A stretch of DNA of 64,000 nt from an uncultured Clostridia bacterium. Its GTDB lineage: Bacteria > Bacillota > Clostridia > UMGS1883. The position numbers and the translations under genes are program-made. The DNA is taken from positions 1-64,000 of the forward strand of contig CAKSFM010000001.1 of assembly GCA_934454525.1 (NCBI GenBank). Direction: 5' to 3'. Shown one piece after another: positions 17,266-25,146 of the stretch; position 1 is the first letter of the stretch; each line of letters begins with the position of its first letter. The notes beneath the pieces were generated by a model. That model searched no databases. It was not told the origin of the DNA and worked only from the letters and a program-made list of their open reading frames with translations.

Positions 17266-17625
17266 TCACGGCGCGCGCCTTAATATGCTGCACATAAATG
17301 CCGAAAATGCCGACTGTGCCGCCGGTTCCTGCACAGGCTCACATCTGAGCTTGTCCGCACCGCAGCGGAAAGCAGCGCCCGGAAGGGTGCTGTTCCAAAC
17401 AAAATCATGCGGTTCGGGTACATTTCTGAGTGCGCAGTCCGTGCCGCCCCCGACACCCGCATTTGCCTTACTGTCCGGTTTCGTTGCCGACATAGAGTCA
17501 CTGCGGCTGTTTTCGTAATGCGCAGATTCACAAGAGGTGCTCAGTGCAGTGATTCCGGAAGAAGCCGAAAAAACAGTCAGCACGGCTATGATTGACATAA
17601 TCGCTGTTATTCTTTTTGTTCTCAT
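17266..17625 (-). CDS. small exported protein ahead of secDF, unknown function
   Basis: A 119-residue predicted protein with a Sec-type signal (MRTKRITAIMSIIAVLTVF...ITALS). A low-complexity Ser/Asp/Ala/Gly stretch follows, and then a short tail with four cysteines after the signal region. The start at 17625 is supported by GGGAGG at proper spacing. A perfect promoter (17702-17730) lies about 75 bases upstream and no other promoter is visible before secD 51 bases downstream. Base composition is GC-rich and there is no recognisable domain, so the coding call is moderate; the alternative is that the region is a leader of secDF. Confidence 0.5.
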   Translation of the reverse strand: MRTKRITAIMSIIAVLTVFSASSGITALSTSCESAHYENSRSDSMSATKPDSKANAGVGGGTDCALRNVPEPHDFVWNSTLPGAAFRCGADKLRCEPVQEPAAQSAFSAFMCSILRRAP

Positions 17626-17701
17626 CCGACGGCACCTCCCGCAGCAGACGACCCGGCACAAATATTTTCAAATTTTCCGCCGGATTTTATCCCATAAATT
17701 C

Positions 17702-17730
17702 ATTATATAGGAAAACCGCCGCTTAGTCAA
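17702..17730 (-). promoter_or_regulatory. promoter of the small exported protein-secD-secF unit
   Basis: Minus-strand TTGACT (17725-17730) and TATAAT (17702-17707) with a 17-base spacer. Confidence 0.8.
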
Positions 17731-17754
17731 TACAAAACACGGCTTTTCAAAACA

Positions 17755-17787
17755 AAAACCCCTGTGACAATCGACCACAAGGGTTTT
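17755..17787 (-). terminator. terminator of rpsB-tsf
   Basis: A 12-bp stem on the minus strand (AAAACCCTTGTG pairing with CACAGGGGTTTT, one G-T wobble), nine-base loop, then TTTTTG. It lies 17 bases beyond the tsf stop codon. Confidence 0.85.
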
Positions 17788-17803
17788 TGCGATTATTTTA
17801 TAA

Positions 17804-18718
17804 TTATTTCATCATTGAAGCAACTTCATCAGCGAAGTTTTCTTCTTTCTTTTCAAGACCCTCGCCCTTTTCAAGACGGATATAGTCAACGATTTCAATT
17901 GTTGTTCCGAGTGCGGAAGCAACCTCCTTGGTATAAGCCGTAACGCTCTTATCGGGATCCTTTACGAACGGCTGGTCAACAAGGCAGAATTCCTTATAGT
18001 ACTTCTGGATACGGCCTGCAACCATTTTTTCTGCAATTGCGGCAGGCTTGCCTTCGTTAACTGCCTGAGCCGTGAGAATTTCTTTCTCCTTATCGAGAAC
18101 CTCTGCCGGAACATCCTCGCGCCTTGTATAACGCGGATATGCCGCAGCAACCTGCATTGCAATATCCTTTGCATATGTCTTAAACTCTTCTGTTTCAGCC
18201 TTGGAAGCATCGCCGAGGTTAAATTTAACCAAAACGCCGATTCTGCCGCCGCCGTGAACATAACCCACGAGTGTACCCTCAAATCTGCCGAAACGGCGGA
18301 TTTTCATGTTCTCACCGATTGTAGCGATTTTCTCATTGAGAGCGTCCTTAACCGTCTGAGCGGGATTTGCGGCATACTTCTCAGCCTCGAAAGCTTCAAC
18401 GTCAGCCGGGTTCTCAGCTATAATCTGCTTTGTGAGATTCGATACAAATGTTCTGAACTCCGCATTTTTTGCAACGAAGTCAGTTTCGCTGTTTACTTCG
18501 AGAACAGCGCCGACATTACCCTCAATGATAACGTCAACAATACCCTCGGCAGCAATTCTGCCTGCTTTCTTGGCAGCGGAAGCAAGTCCTTTCTCGCGGA
18601 GAAATTCAATTGCCTTAGCCTTGTCGCCATCGCTTTCAACGAGCGCCTTTTTGCAGTCCATCATGCCGCAGCCTGTCTGCTCTCTCAATTCTTTAACGTC
18701 CTGAGCTGTAAAATTCAT
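17804..18718 (-). CDS. tsf: elongation factor Ts
   Basis: A 304-residue EF-Ts, the guanine-nucleotide exchange factor for EF-Tu. The N-terminal UBA-like domain (FTAQDVKELREQTGCGMMDCKKAL) and the TDFVAKNAEF signature are intact, and two dimerisation-type subdomains follow. The ATG at 18718 has an AAAGGA site; the TTG nine bases earlier is inside that spacing and is not used. It lies 73 bases behind rpsB in the standard rpsB-tsf order. Confidence 0.97.
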   Translation of the reverse strand: MNFTAQDVKELREQTGCGMMDCKKALVESDGDKAKAIEFLREKGLASAAKKAGRIAAEGIVDVIIEGNVGAVLEVNSETDFVAKNAEFRTFVSNLTKQIIAENPADVEAFEAEKYAANPAQTVKDALNEKIATIGENMKIRRFGRFEGTLVGYVHGGGRIGVLVKFNLGDASKAETEEFKTYAKDIAMQVAAAYPRYTRREDVPAEVLDKEKEILTAQAVNEGKPAAIAEKMVAGRIQKYYKEFCLVDQPFVKDPDKSVTAYTKEVASALGTTIEIVDYIRLEKGEGLEKKEENFADEVASMMK

Positions 18719-18791
18719 AATATTCAATCCTTTCTGTTCACCGCAGACCGGGCAAAAGCATTTTCTTATGCCCGGAGCGCGAACGGGTTAA

Positions 18792-19523
18792 TTATTCAAG
18801 AGTAATATCGATTTCCTCTTCGGGAACGTCAGCCTCCTGCTTGCCCTCTCTGCCCTCAACAACAGCGTTTGCAATTGTTGAAACAACGAGCTTAACGGCG
18901 CGGATAGCATCATCATTACCGGGAATAACATAGTCAACATCCTCGGGATCGCAGTTTGTGTCAACAATAGCAACGATCGGAATGTCAAGCTTCTTTGCTT
19001 CAGAAATGGCAATTCTTTCTTTTCTGGGGTCAACAACAAATATAGCAGCCGGAGCGTGCTTCATGTTCTTGATACCGCCGAGGTATTTTTCAAGTTTATC
19101 CATTTCGCCGCGAAGACCGATAACTTCTTTTTTGGGAAGAAGGTCAAATGTTCCGTCCTCCTCCATTTTATGAAGCTGTGCAAGTCTTTCGATTCTCTTC
19201 TTGATTGTCTTGAAGTTTGTAAGCATACCGCCGAGCCATCTTGCGTCAACATAATGCATGCCTACGCGCTGAGCTTCCTCTCTGATTGTTTCCTGAGCCT
19301 GCTTCTTTGTTCCGACAAAGAGAATCTCGCCGCCGTCGGCAGCAATCTGACGAACGAAATCATAAGCTTCCTCAATTTTTTTAACCGTCTTCTGAAGGTC
19401 GATGATATAGATACCGTTACGCTCGGTAAATATATACTCCGCCATTTTGGGGTTCCATCTTCTTGTCTGATGACCGAAGTGAACGCCTGCCTCCAAAAGC
19501 TGCTTCATAGAAATAACTGACAT
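18792..19523 (-). CDS. rpsB: 30S ribosomal protein S2
   Basis: A 243-residue S2 with the usual opening (MKQLLEAGVHFGHQTRRWNPKM), the RNGIYIIDLQKT stretch, DARWLGGMLTNFKTI and DTNCDPEDVDYVIPGNDDAIRA. An ATG follows CGGAGG. It is the first gene of the rpsB-tsf operon, with a roughly 145-base leader and strong promoter upstream. Confidence 0.98.
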   Translation of the reverse strand: MSVISMKQLLEAGVHFGHQTRRWNPKMAEYIFTERNGIYIIDLQKTVKKIEEAYDFVRQIAADGGEILFVGTKKQAQETIREEAQRVGMHYVDARWLGGMLTNFKTIKKRIERLAQLHKMEEDGTFDLLPKKEVIGLRGEMDKLEKYLGGIKNMKHAPAAIFVVDPRKERIAISEAKKLDIPIVAIVDTNCDPEDVDYVIPGNDDAIRAVKLVVSTIANAVVEGREGKQEADVPEEEIDITLE

Positions 19524-19671
19524 GTTCTACACCTCCGTTTATTTTAGTTTTTACCACCGCGCCCATGTCACAAGCGATGCGGCAGCACCTCCACAGCCGT
19601 CAGCGCCGGCGCCGATCTCCGCATTTTGCGGAGCACAAGGCGCGGCTCAGCCTGTGTGTGTATTTTTGTGC
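19524..19671 (-). promoter_or_regulatory. structured rpsB leader
   Basis: The roughly 147-base 5' leader is GC-rich and can fold. CTCCGCA pairs with TGCGGAG around three bases (19617-19633), flanked by GCGCC (19603-19607) with GGCGC (19639-19643) and by CACAG (19592-19596) with CTGTG (19652-19656). Leaders of ribosomal-protein genes often bind their product, so S2 autoregulation is possible but is not shown by sequence. Confidence 0.45.
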
Positions 19672-19677
19672 TGAATA

Positions 19678-19706
19678 ATTGTACCACATACCGCCATGTT
19701 TTGCAA
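19678..19706 (-). promoter_or_regulatory. promoter of rpsB-tsf
   Basis: Minus-strand TTGCAA (19701-19706) and TACAAT (19678-19683) with exactly 17 bases between them. Confidence 0.8.
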
Positions 19707-19745
19707 GCTTTTTTTATATTTTTTTCGAAAATATGAAAAAAGGGG

Positions 19746-19829
19746 GAAAAAGCGCAGTTTATAATTTATCTGTTAACGGGCATTTTAACGCATTGTTGTG
19801 ACAAATTTGCCTTTCTGAGCCGCATGAAG
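19746..19829. repeat. partial copy of the foldback element
   Basis: About 84 bases closely match 6566-6650 of the first foldback element: AAAGCGCAGTT, TTAACG[AG]GCATTTTAACG and GACAAATTTGCCTTT are shared in the same order and spacing. The inverted ends and central hairpin are missing, so this is a relic or a shorter family member. It lies upstream of the rpsB promoter, within a gene-free stretch (19707-20115). Confidence 0.7.
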
Positions 19830-19890
19830 CTTCAGCTTTTGCTCAGTTTGTTAATTCCAAAGCTCTTTTCCTATCCCCTTGTAAAACAGA

Positions 19891-20114
19891 GGCTGTTTGA
19901 AAAAGTCGGTCAACCACAAGCAAACAACATTTTTATTACAATAATTAAAGAGTTATTTATTTAAACAAATCAGGCATTTGATTGGATAACGCATAAAACC
20001 CCCGAGATTTCGGGGGTTTTGCTTGTTTCTGTCCGGCACACCCTCTAACGTACTTTTGTACGCCAACGAGTGAGTGCCGAACAGATTCACCTTCCTTTTT
20101 CAACGTCTGCCAGC
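19891..20114. mobile_element. hairpin-rich MITE-like element, copy B
   Basis: A second copy of the element at 8684-8941, in the same orientation. Shared parts are GAAAAAGTCGGTCAACCACAA at the left, a terminator palindrome (19995-20020), the GTCCGGCAC...GTGCCGAAC compound hairpin with CGTACTTTTGTACG in its loop, and CAACGTCTGCCAGC at the right. The middle (19925-19990) has diverged while the hairpins are kept. It ends two bases before the stop codon of pepD. No protein is encoded. Confidence 0.7.
19995..20020. terminator. terminator hairpin in element copy B, serving pepD
   Basis: AAAACCCCCGA and TTCGGGGGTTTT pair around a tiny loop. On the minus strand it is the first strong hairpin downstream of pepD. 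Confidence 0.6.
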
Positions 20115-20115
20115 T

Positions 20116-21513
20116 TCAGTTTATTTTTTTGAGAACCGCTTTTATGAGTTCATAGGTTCTTTCAAACGAGTCTATGCTCATCCTTTCTTTCGGCGTATGA
20201 ATATCGAAAATATCAGGACCGATTGAAACCGCGTCAAGTCCGCTGAGCTTCGATGCGAAAATTCCGCATTCCAGTCCGGCATGAATAACCTCAACGCGCG
20301 CGTTTTTGCCGGTCTGTTCCTTATAGCATTCGCTTACAGCCGCGCGCAGAGGGCTTTCGGCAGAATATTCCCAGCAGGGATATTTTCCGCTGCGCTGTGT
20401 TTTCCCGCCGAGTTTTGCAGCGTTTTGTTCAATTCTCTGCGCTTCGTTTTCAAAGCCGTCCGCCAGATTGCTGCGGAACGAAAAGCAAATTTCCGACGTG
20501 CCGTTTTCCGCCTTAAGAATTCCCATGTTTACGCTTGTCAGCACATTTTTTTCGGAATCCAATGCCAAAACGCCGCAGGGCGCGCCGCATATGAATTTTA
20601 TCAGATTTTCCGCGCGTGATGGGGGTTCTTCCGTTTCACCGCAAGGCTCCGCTCCTATTTTGAGCAGAGGATCGGTTTCGGAAAAGGTTTTCTTCATAAC
20701 AGTTTCAAATGCGCCGCATACTTTCTTTATAAGCTCTGTTTCGTTCTTCGGGGTGACAATGACTGCGCTTGCCGTGCGGGGGATTGCGTTGTCTTTATTG
20801 CCGCCCTCGGCGCTCACAAGCGAAAAATCCGTTTTTCCGCCTATTGAACGCAGCAACTTACCCAAAAGCTTGCCGGCATTTGCCCTGTTTTTTCCTATTT
20901 CCGTTCCGCTGTGTCCTCCGGTCAGTCCCGAAACGGTCAGTTTATACTTAAAACCGTGCTGCTTCTCTGCACTCAGCGGAAGTGTCACCGTAACGATTTC
21001 ACCGCCTGCACACCCTGCAGTTATAACGCCCTCTTCCTCGCTGTCGATATTTATCATCGTGCGCGACTTAATCGTTTTCATGTCAAGCGCCTTTGCACCC
21101 GGCATTCCGATTTCCTCGTCAACGGTAAAAACCGCCTCAATCGGATTGTTCACGCTTTCATCCTCAAGCAGTGCAAGCATAATTGCAGCCGCGCTGCCGT
21201 CATCCGCGCCGAGAGTTGTATTTTCTGCGGACAGAAACCCGTCTTTCTCAATCAGTTTTATCCCCTCGTTTGCGAAGTCATGCACATGCGGGGGTTCACA
21301 TTCGCAAACCATGTCGAGATGCCCTTGCAGAATTACCGGTTTCCCCTGTCCTTCCTTTTTTATAATGACGTTTCCGACTTTGTCACGAATATATTCCAAT
21401 CCGTGCTTTTCGGCAAAGCTTTCACAGTAAGCCGAGATTTTTTTCGTATTTCCCGAACCGCGCGGTATGGCGGATATTTCCTTGAAGTATTTCATCACCG
21501 TATTAAAGCTCAT
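20116..21513 (-). CDS. pepD: aminoacyl-histidine dipeptidase (M20 family)
   Basis: A 465-residue cytosolic M20-family metallopeptidase of the PepD/beta-Ala-His dipeptidase type. The metal-binding segments are GHLDMVCE (about residue 66), TTLGADDGSAAAI (about 98) and FTVDEEIGMPGA (about 130). The lid domain and C-terminal HAGLECG segment are in place. It cleaves unspecific Xaa-His and other dipeptides to feed amino-acid pools. The gene stands alone, with its promoter (21546-21574) overlapping the end of the neighbouring phage-module gene and its terminator inside the repeat element. Confidence 0.94.
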   Translation of the reverse strand: MSFNTVMKYFKEISAIPRGSGNTKKISAYCESFAEKHGLEYIRDKVGNVIIKKEGQGKPVILQGHLDMVCECEPPHVHDFANEGIKLIEKDGFLSAENTTLGADDGSAAAIMLALLEDESVNNPIEAVFTVDEEIGMPGAKALDMKTIKSRTMINIDSEEEGVITAGCAGGEIVTVTLPLSAEKQHGFKYKLTVSGLTGGHSGTEIGKNRANAGKLLGKLLRSIGGKTDFSLVSAEGGNKDNAIPRTASAVIVTPKNETELIKKVCGAFETVMKKTFSETDPLLKIGAEPCGETEEPPSRAENLIKFICGAPCGVLALDSEKNVLTSVNMGILKAENGTSEICFSFRSNLADGFENEAQRIEQNAAKLGGKTQRSGKYPCWEYSAESPLRAAVSECYKEQTGKNARVEVIHAGLECGIFASKLSGLDAVSIGPDIFDIHTPKERMSIDSFERTYELIKAVLKKIN

Positions 21514-21545
21514 AATTCAGACCCTTTCCGCAATTATTCATAAAT

Positions 21546-21574
21546 ATTATATCACGGAAACAGTGCCTTTACAA
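21546..21574 (-). promoter_or_regulatory. promoter of pepD
   Basis: Minus-strand TTGTAA (21569-21574) and TATAAT (21546-21551) with a 17-base spacer. The -35 box directly abuts the stop codon of the phage-module gene ending at 21576. Confidence 0.7.
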
Positions 21575-21575
21575 C

Positions 21576-22796
21576 CTACTTTTTCTTCTTTTTGGTTTTC
21601 GCCGTCTGCGCATTGAGTTTTGCCGTCTGCGCTTTTTTATATGTGTAGTTGCTTGTCGGCAGACCTGCCTGCAGTCCGAGGATTGCCGCGCTCGCAGGAT
21701 CAAGGTAACCGAGCGCGTTCCATGTTTTAATTGCATTGGAAATTTTGTACTGCTCTTCCTTGAGATTATTTTCATAACTCTGCTGCTCCCACTTGCGGCT
21801 GTTTTCTTTTTTATTCTCCTCGAACATATCCTTTGAAAGCTCATAATCACGGTCGCTTTCAAGCACGCCGCGGTCATAATCGCGGTCGCTCTCGAAAACT
21901 CCGCGGTCATATTCACGGTCATTTTCGAGCACCCTGCGGCTGTAGTCGCGTTCGTCCTCATACACTGCGCGTTCCGCCTGTTCGCGGCGGTAGTCCTCGT
22001 CAAGCATTGACAGAAATGTTTTGTACTCGAAATCGCGGTTGTTTTCGTAATCCTGAACCCTGTCGCGGTAACGGCTGTAATCCTCATTGCTCAGCTCGGA
22101 AAACAGCTCCGCGGTCTTATATTTATTATTAATGGAATCAAGATATTCTCCGTATGCAATTTTATACAGCTCAGGAATTTTTGCCGTCGCCTGCGAATTG
22201 TAGTAATCAAAGCTCTGTCCTGCTGCCGATGCCGCATAGCTGCTTGCAACGCCGCCTGTGTTGGCGGCAATTTTGCCGAGCGTGTCTTCCATGGCGCGCC
22301 GCCCTGCTTTTTGGTATTCCTTTCTGTAATACTCATACAGATCGTCCGAATAAGGATCGTATTCAAACGGTTTGATTCTGCGCAGCTCATCAGCAACCGA
22401 CTCAAGGCGGCTTGCATACCTGTCACTGTACTTTGGTGTGCGGTCGCTGTACTCAAATCTGTTGCCGTTCATAATATATTTTACGGCGCTGTCATAAATG
22501 CTGTCGTGCGCATACTGCGTAAGGCCTTTTGTGCCGCTTGCCTTTTTTATGCGCGTTCGCAGCGTGTCCGCAACGGAGCTGCGCGAAGCGCCGGACGCGA
22601 TTTTTTTCTGAATCACCGTTCCGTAATCGGTTTTATCAAGCCATCCGCCGTAATCATTCGTTTTCTCGTAGCTGAGTTTTTCACCGTCGATTTTTTCATT
22701 GCGCGCCTTTTCGTATTCGGCTGCCTTTCCGTAATTTCCGCTCTCAACGGACTCCTTTATCAGCTTGGAATAATCCGTGTCTTTATTGTACGCCAT
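21576..22796 (-). CDS. phage-module protein with charged 11-residue repeats, unknown function
   Basis: A 406-residue hydrophilic protein, the last gene of the phage structural operon. Residues about 1-130 are Lys/Asp/Tyr-rich. About 150-210 contain an Ala/Gly-rich segment (AANTGGVASSYAASAAGQ). About 270-330 hold tandem 11-residue charged repeats of the form DRDYDRGVLES that predict a long helix or coiled coil. The C-terminus is an alanine/lysine tail ending in five lysines. The position after the tail factor suggests an internal virion or ejection protein, but this is inference. The start at 22796 has a GGGGG site six bases upstream; the previous ATG six bases earlier is an alternative. It overlaps the preceding small gene. 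Confidence 0.8.
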   Translation of the reverse strand: MAYNKDTDYSKLIKESVESGNYGKAAEYEKARNEKIDGEKLSYEKTNDYGGWLDKTDYGTVIQKKIASGASRSSVADTLRTRIKKASGTKGLTQYAHDSIYDSAVKYIMNGNRFEYSDRTPKYSDRYASRLESVADELRRIKPFEYDPYSDDLYEYYRKEYQKAGRRAMEDTLGKIAANTGGVASSYAASAAGQSFDYYNSQATAKIPELYKIAYGEYLDSINNKYKTAELFSELSNEDYSRYRDRVQDYENNRDFEYKTFLSMLDEDYRREQAERAVYEDERDYSRRVLENDREYDRGVFESDRDYDRGVLESDRDYELSKDMFEENKKENSRKWEQQSYENNLKEEQYKISNAIKTWNALGYLDPASAAILGLQAGLPTSNYTYKKAQTAKLNAQTAKTKKKKK

Positions 22797-22971
22797 TGTC
22801 ATCCCCCTTATAAAGTGTTGTTTTGTTTAAATCAAGCTCAATAACGTTTGAGCTGTCAAGATGAGTTAAGATATACTCAAGCTCCTCCTGCGTTGCGCGG
22901 AGGTAATTTTCAATTATTCCGACAGATTCCTCCGTGCTTTTTCCCGATAAATCGGATAATGACTGAAACAT
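22783..22971 (-). CDS. small phage-module protein
   Basis: A 62-residue acidic, mostly helical protein (MFQSLSDLSGKSTEESVGII...). It has a clear AAAGGAG site before the ATG, and its end overlaps the start region of the next gene, the usual sign of a real small gene in a tightly packed phage operon. Function unknown. Confidence 0.7.
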   Translation of the reverse strand: MFQSLSDLSGKSTEESVGIIENYLRATQEELEYILTHLDSSNVIELDLNKTTLYKGDDNGVQ

Positions 22972-22994
22972 TTTACCGCTCCTTTCAGCACACG

Positions 22995-24782
22995 TCAGTT
23001 AACCGAAAACTCACGCACGACTGATTCTACTATGCTTTTTCCTTTTCCCGACAACCGTATCCGCAGCTCATTGCAGCACATTCTTTTTATCGGAATATTT
23101 ACATAGCGTTTTTCTTTCCCGTATACGTTTGCAACCGTTTCCCACGGGGCGCCATCGGCACTTGTTTCCACCGACAGCCATGCATTTTCAAAAAGCTGCG
23201 CGCATACCCTCAGGCGGCTGTAGTTTTTGGTTTTGTAATAGTTTTCATCAAACGGGCAGAGCGTCACCGACCACTGAACTCCGTCATCGGCAGTTTCAGT
23301 GATTTCATACATTCCATCCTCGCACAGAGCATAGAGCCTGCCGCCGTAGAACGCAAAGTCAAAGGCGGTTGTTTCTCCGGCAATGCTCCACATTCCTTTT
23401 TCCATATCGTAAACAAACATCTTCCTCCCGCTGCCCGTATCCGCCGCAACAAAATAACATCTGCCGCTGCATCCGCCTGCTGCGTTCTGCAGCTTCATCG
23501 CACCGAGCTTCTGTGATATAATCTGCGGCATTCCGCCGTAATATGAATAAACGCCGCTGCCGCTGCAATAAAAAACTCTGCCGCCGTGCGCCGCAATTGA
23601 CTTCCGGTTTCCGGCTCCGATTCCTTCACCAAAGCTTTCCGTCAGCTGAAAATTTGACGGTCTTGACCCGAAAAGCTTATAGATTGCGTTTTCCTTAAAG
23701 AATATACACTGACTGCCATACGGAACGCATGCAATAAAATCCCCCGGAGTGTTTGACTCAACGCTGTAGCTGTCGGTCGAAACGGAATTGAAAACAAAGA
23801 AGTTAAGCGGATCACCAAGCTTTGACGCATAGACAGTGTTTCCCTCGCAGCCCCAAAGCCTGTTTTCGTAAGCGCACACACAGGTAAAATCCGGGATTTT
23901 TCTCTTTATTGTCACCGTTGCGGATGATTCGGTACACGCCTCAAAGGTATCGTCCAAAAACGTCAGCGTATCCTCGGAAACCTGCTGAACAATTACCGTT
24001 TTATTGTTTTCCGTTTTACCCGTACAGCCATCAATGTTAACTGCGTCACCCTCGCGGATATCCTCAAGGCTCGGATGCTTGATCGTAACAACAGTGTTCA
24101 GCATTGTCACAACACTGACAGTGCCGCTTCCGCTTTCCGATGAAATTTCGGTTATCACCCGGTACTGATTGCTTTCGCATCCGTTCGTTATTATATCGTT
24201 TTGCGCAAGATTTCCTGCCGTTTTTTCGGATTTTTCTCCTAACGTCAGTGTTCCGTCTTTAAGCGATGCTTCAGCCGATTCATAAACGTACAGCCTGAGA
24301 GCGGCTGCAAGTTCAATTGTTTCAATTTCCAAGCTAAGCTCATAGTGCTTTTTCGGCACGGTTATGCTGTTGGCGGTAAAAACTATATCCTGATTGGCAT
24401 ATGTATGCTCCGCCTCAAGACTTCCGAACTCCTTTTTCTTTGTATTATAGAAAACCTTGTCCGGGAAAACGGTGATATAACTCCCTACCACTGCCGCAAA
24501 CTTTTCTCCCTGAGAAACCTCTCCGACAGCTTCTCCGTCATATATCAGCTTTCCTCCGTCAACAAAAAACTCTTTGTCCGAAAAACCGGCAAGCACGGGA
24601 GCGTCACATCGGTCCAGCTTTACGTATTTTCTCCGCTGAGTGATTGCCGGAAACGCAAGCTGCGAAATGCCGTCCGCTTCCGAAAACTCGCCGTCCGAAA
24701 AATTCTGCGTCAGGTTCAGTCCTTTAAAAGTTACCGTCTGTTTTTTATAGCTTTGATCAGCTCTTATAGCAGGCAGTTTCAT
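22995..24782 (-). CDS. podovirus tail/stabilisation protein (gp10-like beta-propeller), probable
   Basis: A 595-residue protein dominated by short beta strands and repeated blade-like segments (ENRLWGCEGNTVYASKLGDPLNF, GDFIACVPYGSQCIFFKENAIYKLFG, GRVFYCSGSGVYSYYGG, GRCYFVAADTGSGRKMFVYDMEKGMWS). The order of strands and the GDPLNF segment recall the tail-accessory beta-propeller proteins that plug the portal in P22-like podoviruses. It follows the connector gene by 13 bases, as expected for such a factor. The ATG follows GAGGGGG. Identification is by pattern and gene order; a structure-based search would settle it. Confidence 0.7.
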   Translation of the reverse strand: MKLPAIRADQSYKKQTVTFKGLNLTQNFSDGEFSEADGISQLAFPAITQRRKYVKLDRCDAPVLAGFSDKEFFVDGGKLIYDGEAVGEVSQGEKFAAVVGSYITVFPDKVFYNTKKKEFGSLEAEHTYANQDIVFTANSITVPKKHYELSLEIETIELAAALRLYVYESAEASLKDGTLTLGEKSEKTAGNLAQNDIITNGCESNQYRVITEISSESGSGTVSVVTMLNTVVTIKHPSLEDIREGDAVNIDGCTGKTENNKTVIVQQVSEDTLTFLDDTFEACTESSATVTIKRKIPDFTCVCAYENRLWGCEGNTVYASKLGDPLNFFVFNSVSTDSYSVESNTPGDFIACVPYGSQCIFFKENAIYKLFGSRPSNFQLTESFGEGIGAGNRKSIAAHGGRVFYCSGSGVYSYYGGMPQIISQKLGAMKLQNAAGGCSGRCYFVAADTGSGRKMFVYDMEKGMWSIAGETTAFDFAFYGGRLYALCEDGMYEITETADDGVQWSVTLCPFDENYYKTKNYSRLRVCAQLFENAWLSVETSADGAPWETVANVYGKEKRYVNIPIKRMCCNELRIRLSGKGKSIVESVVREFSVN

Positions 24783-24795
24783 TTTTTCATCCCCC

Positions 24796-25146
24796 TCACA
24801 GTGTAATACAGGTTTGCGGCGGCATATTCGTGCGGATGTATTGCTTGCGGTATTCCTCGTATGCCTTATTGAACATTGCCGCCGATGCTCCGTAATTTCC
24901 TATTTCTCCGCTGAAAAAATCGCTCATTGCAATTATATACAGCTCATAAATTGTATCGTACGGCGCTTTAACAAGAAGCTCCGTTTCTGCGTCATCGGGA
25001 AAAACATACGGCTTAAAGCCGGACCTATGCAATGTTTCAAGCGCAATCTTGCCGTCAAGTTCGCTTATCCATTCCGACTTCACATCATCGCCGAGCGCAT
25101 CGGGATGAATTCTCGAAGCCTTTTCTATTGCTTTGTTAATCGTCAT
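24796..25146 (-). CDS. head-tail connector (gp6-like) protein, probable
   Basis: A 116-residue helical protein (MTINKAIEKASRIHPDALGDDVKSEWI...) whose layout matches the small head-tail adaptor proteins below phage portals. Two N-terminal helices are followed by a LLVKAPYDTIYELYIIAMSDFFSGEIGNYGASAAMFNKAYEEY segment. It starts four bases inside the end of the fibre gene (ATGA-type overlap). GGAGGT lies 13 bases upstream, and an ATG eight codons earlier is an alternative start. Confidence 0.75.
   Translation of the reverse strand: MTINKAIEKASRIHPDALGDDVKSEWISELDGKIALETLHRSGFKPYVFPDDAETELLVKAPYDTIYELYIIAMSDFFSGEIGNYGASAAMFNKAYEEYRKQYIRTNMPPQTCITL

Noticed and set aside
20468..21430. 320-residue plus-strand frame
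   Set aside because: Antisense to pepD; Ser/Phe-rich shadow with no domain.
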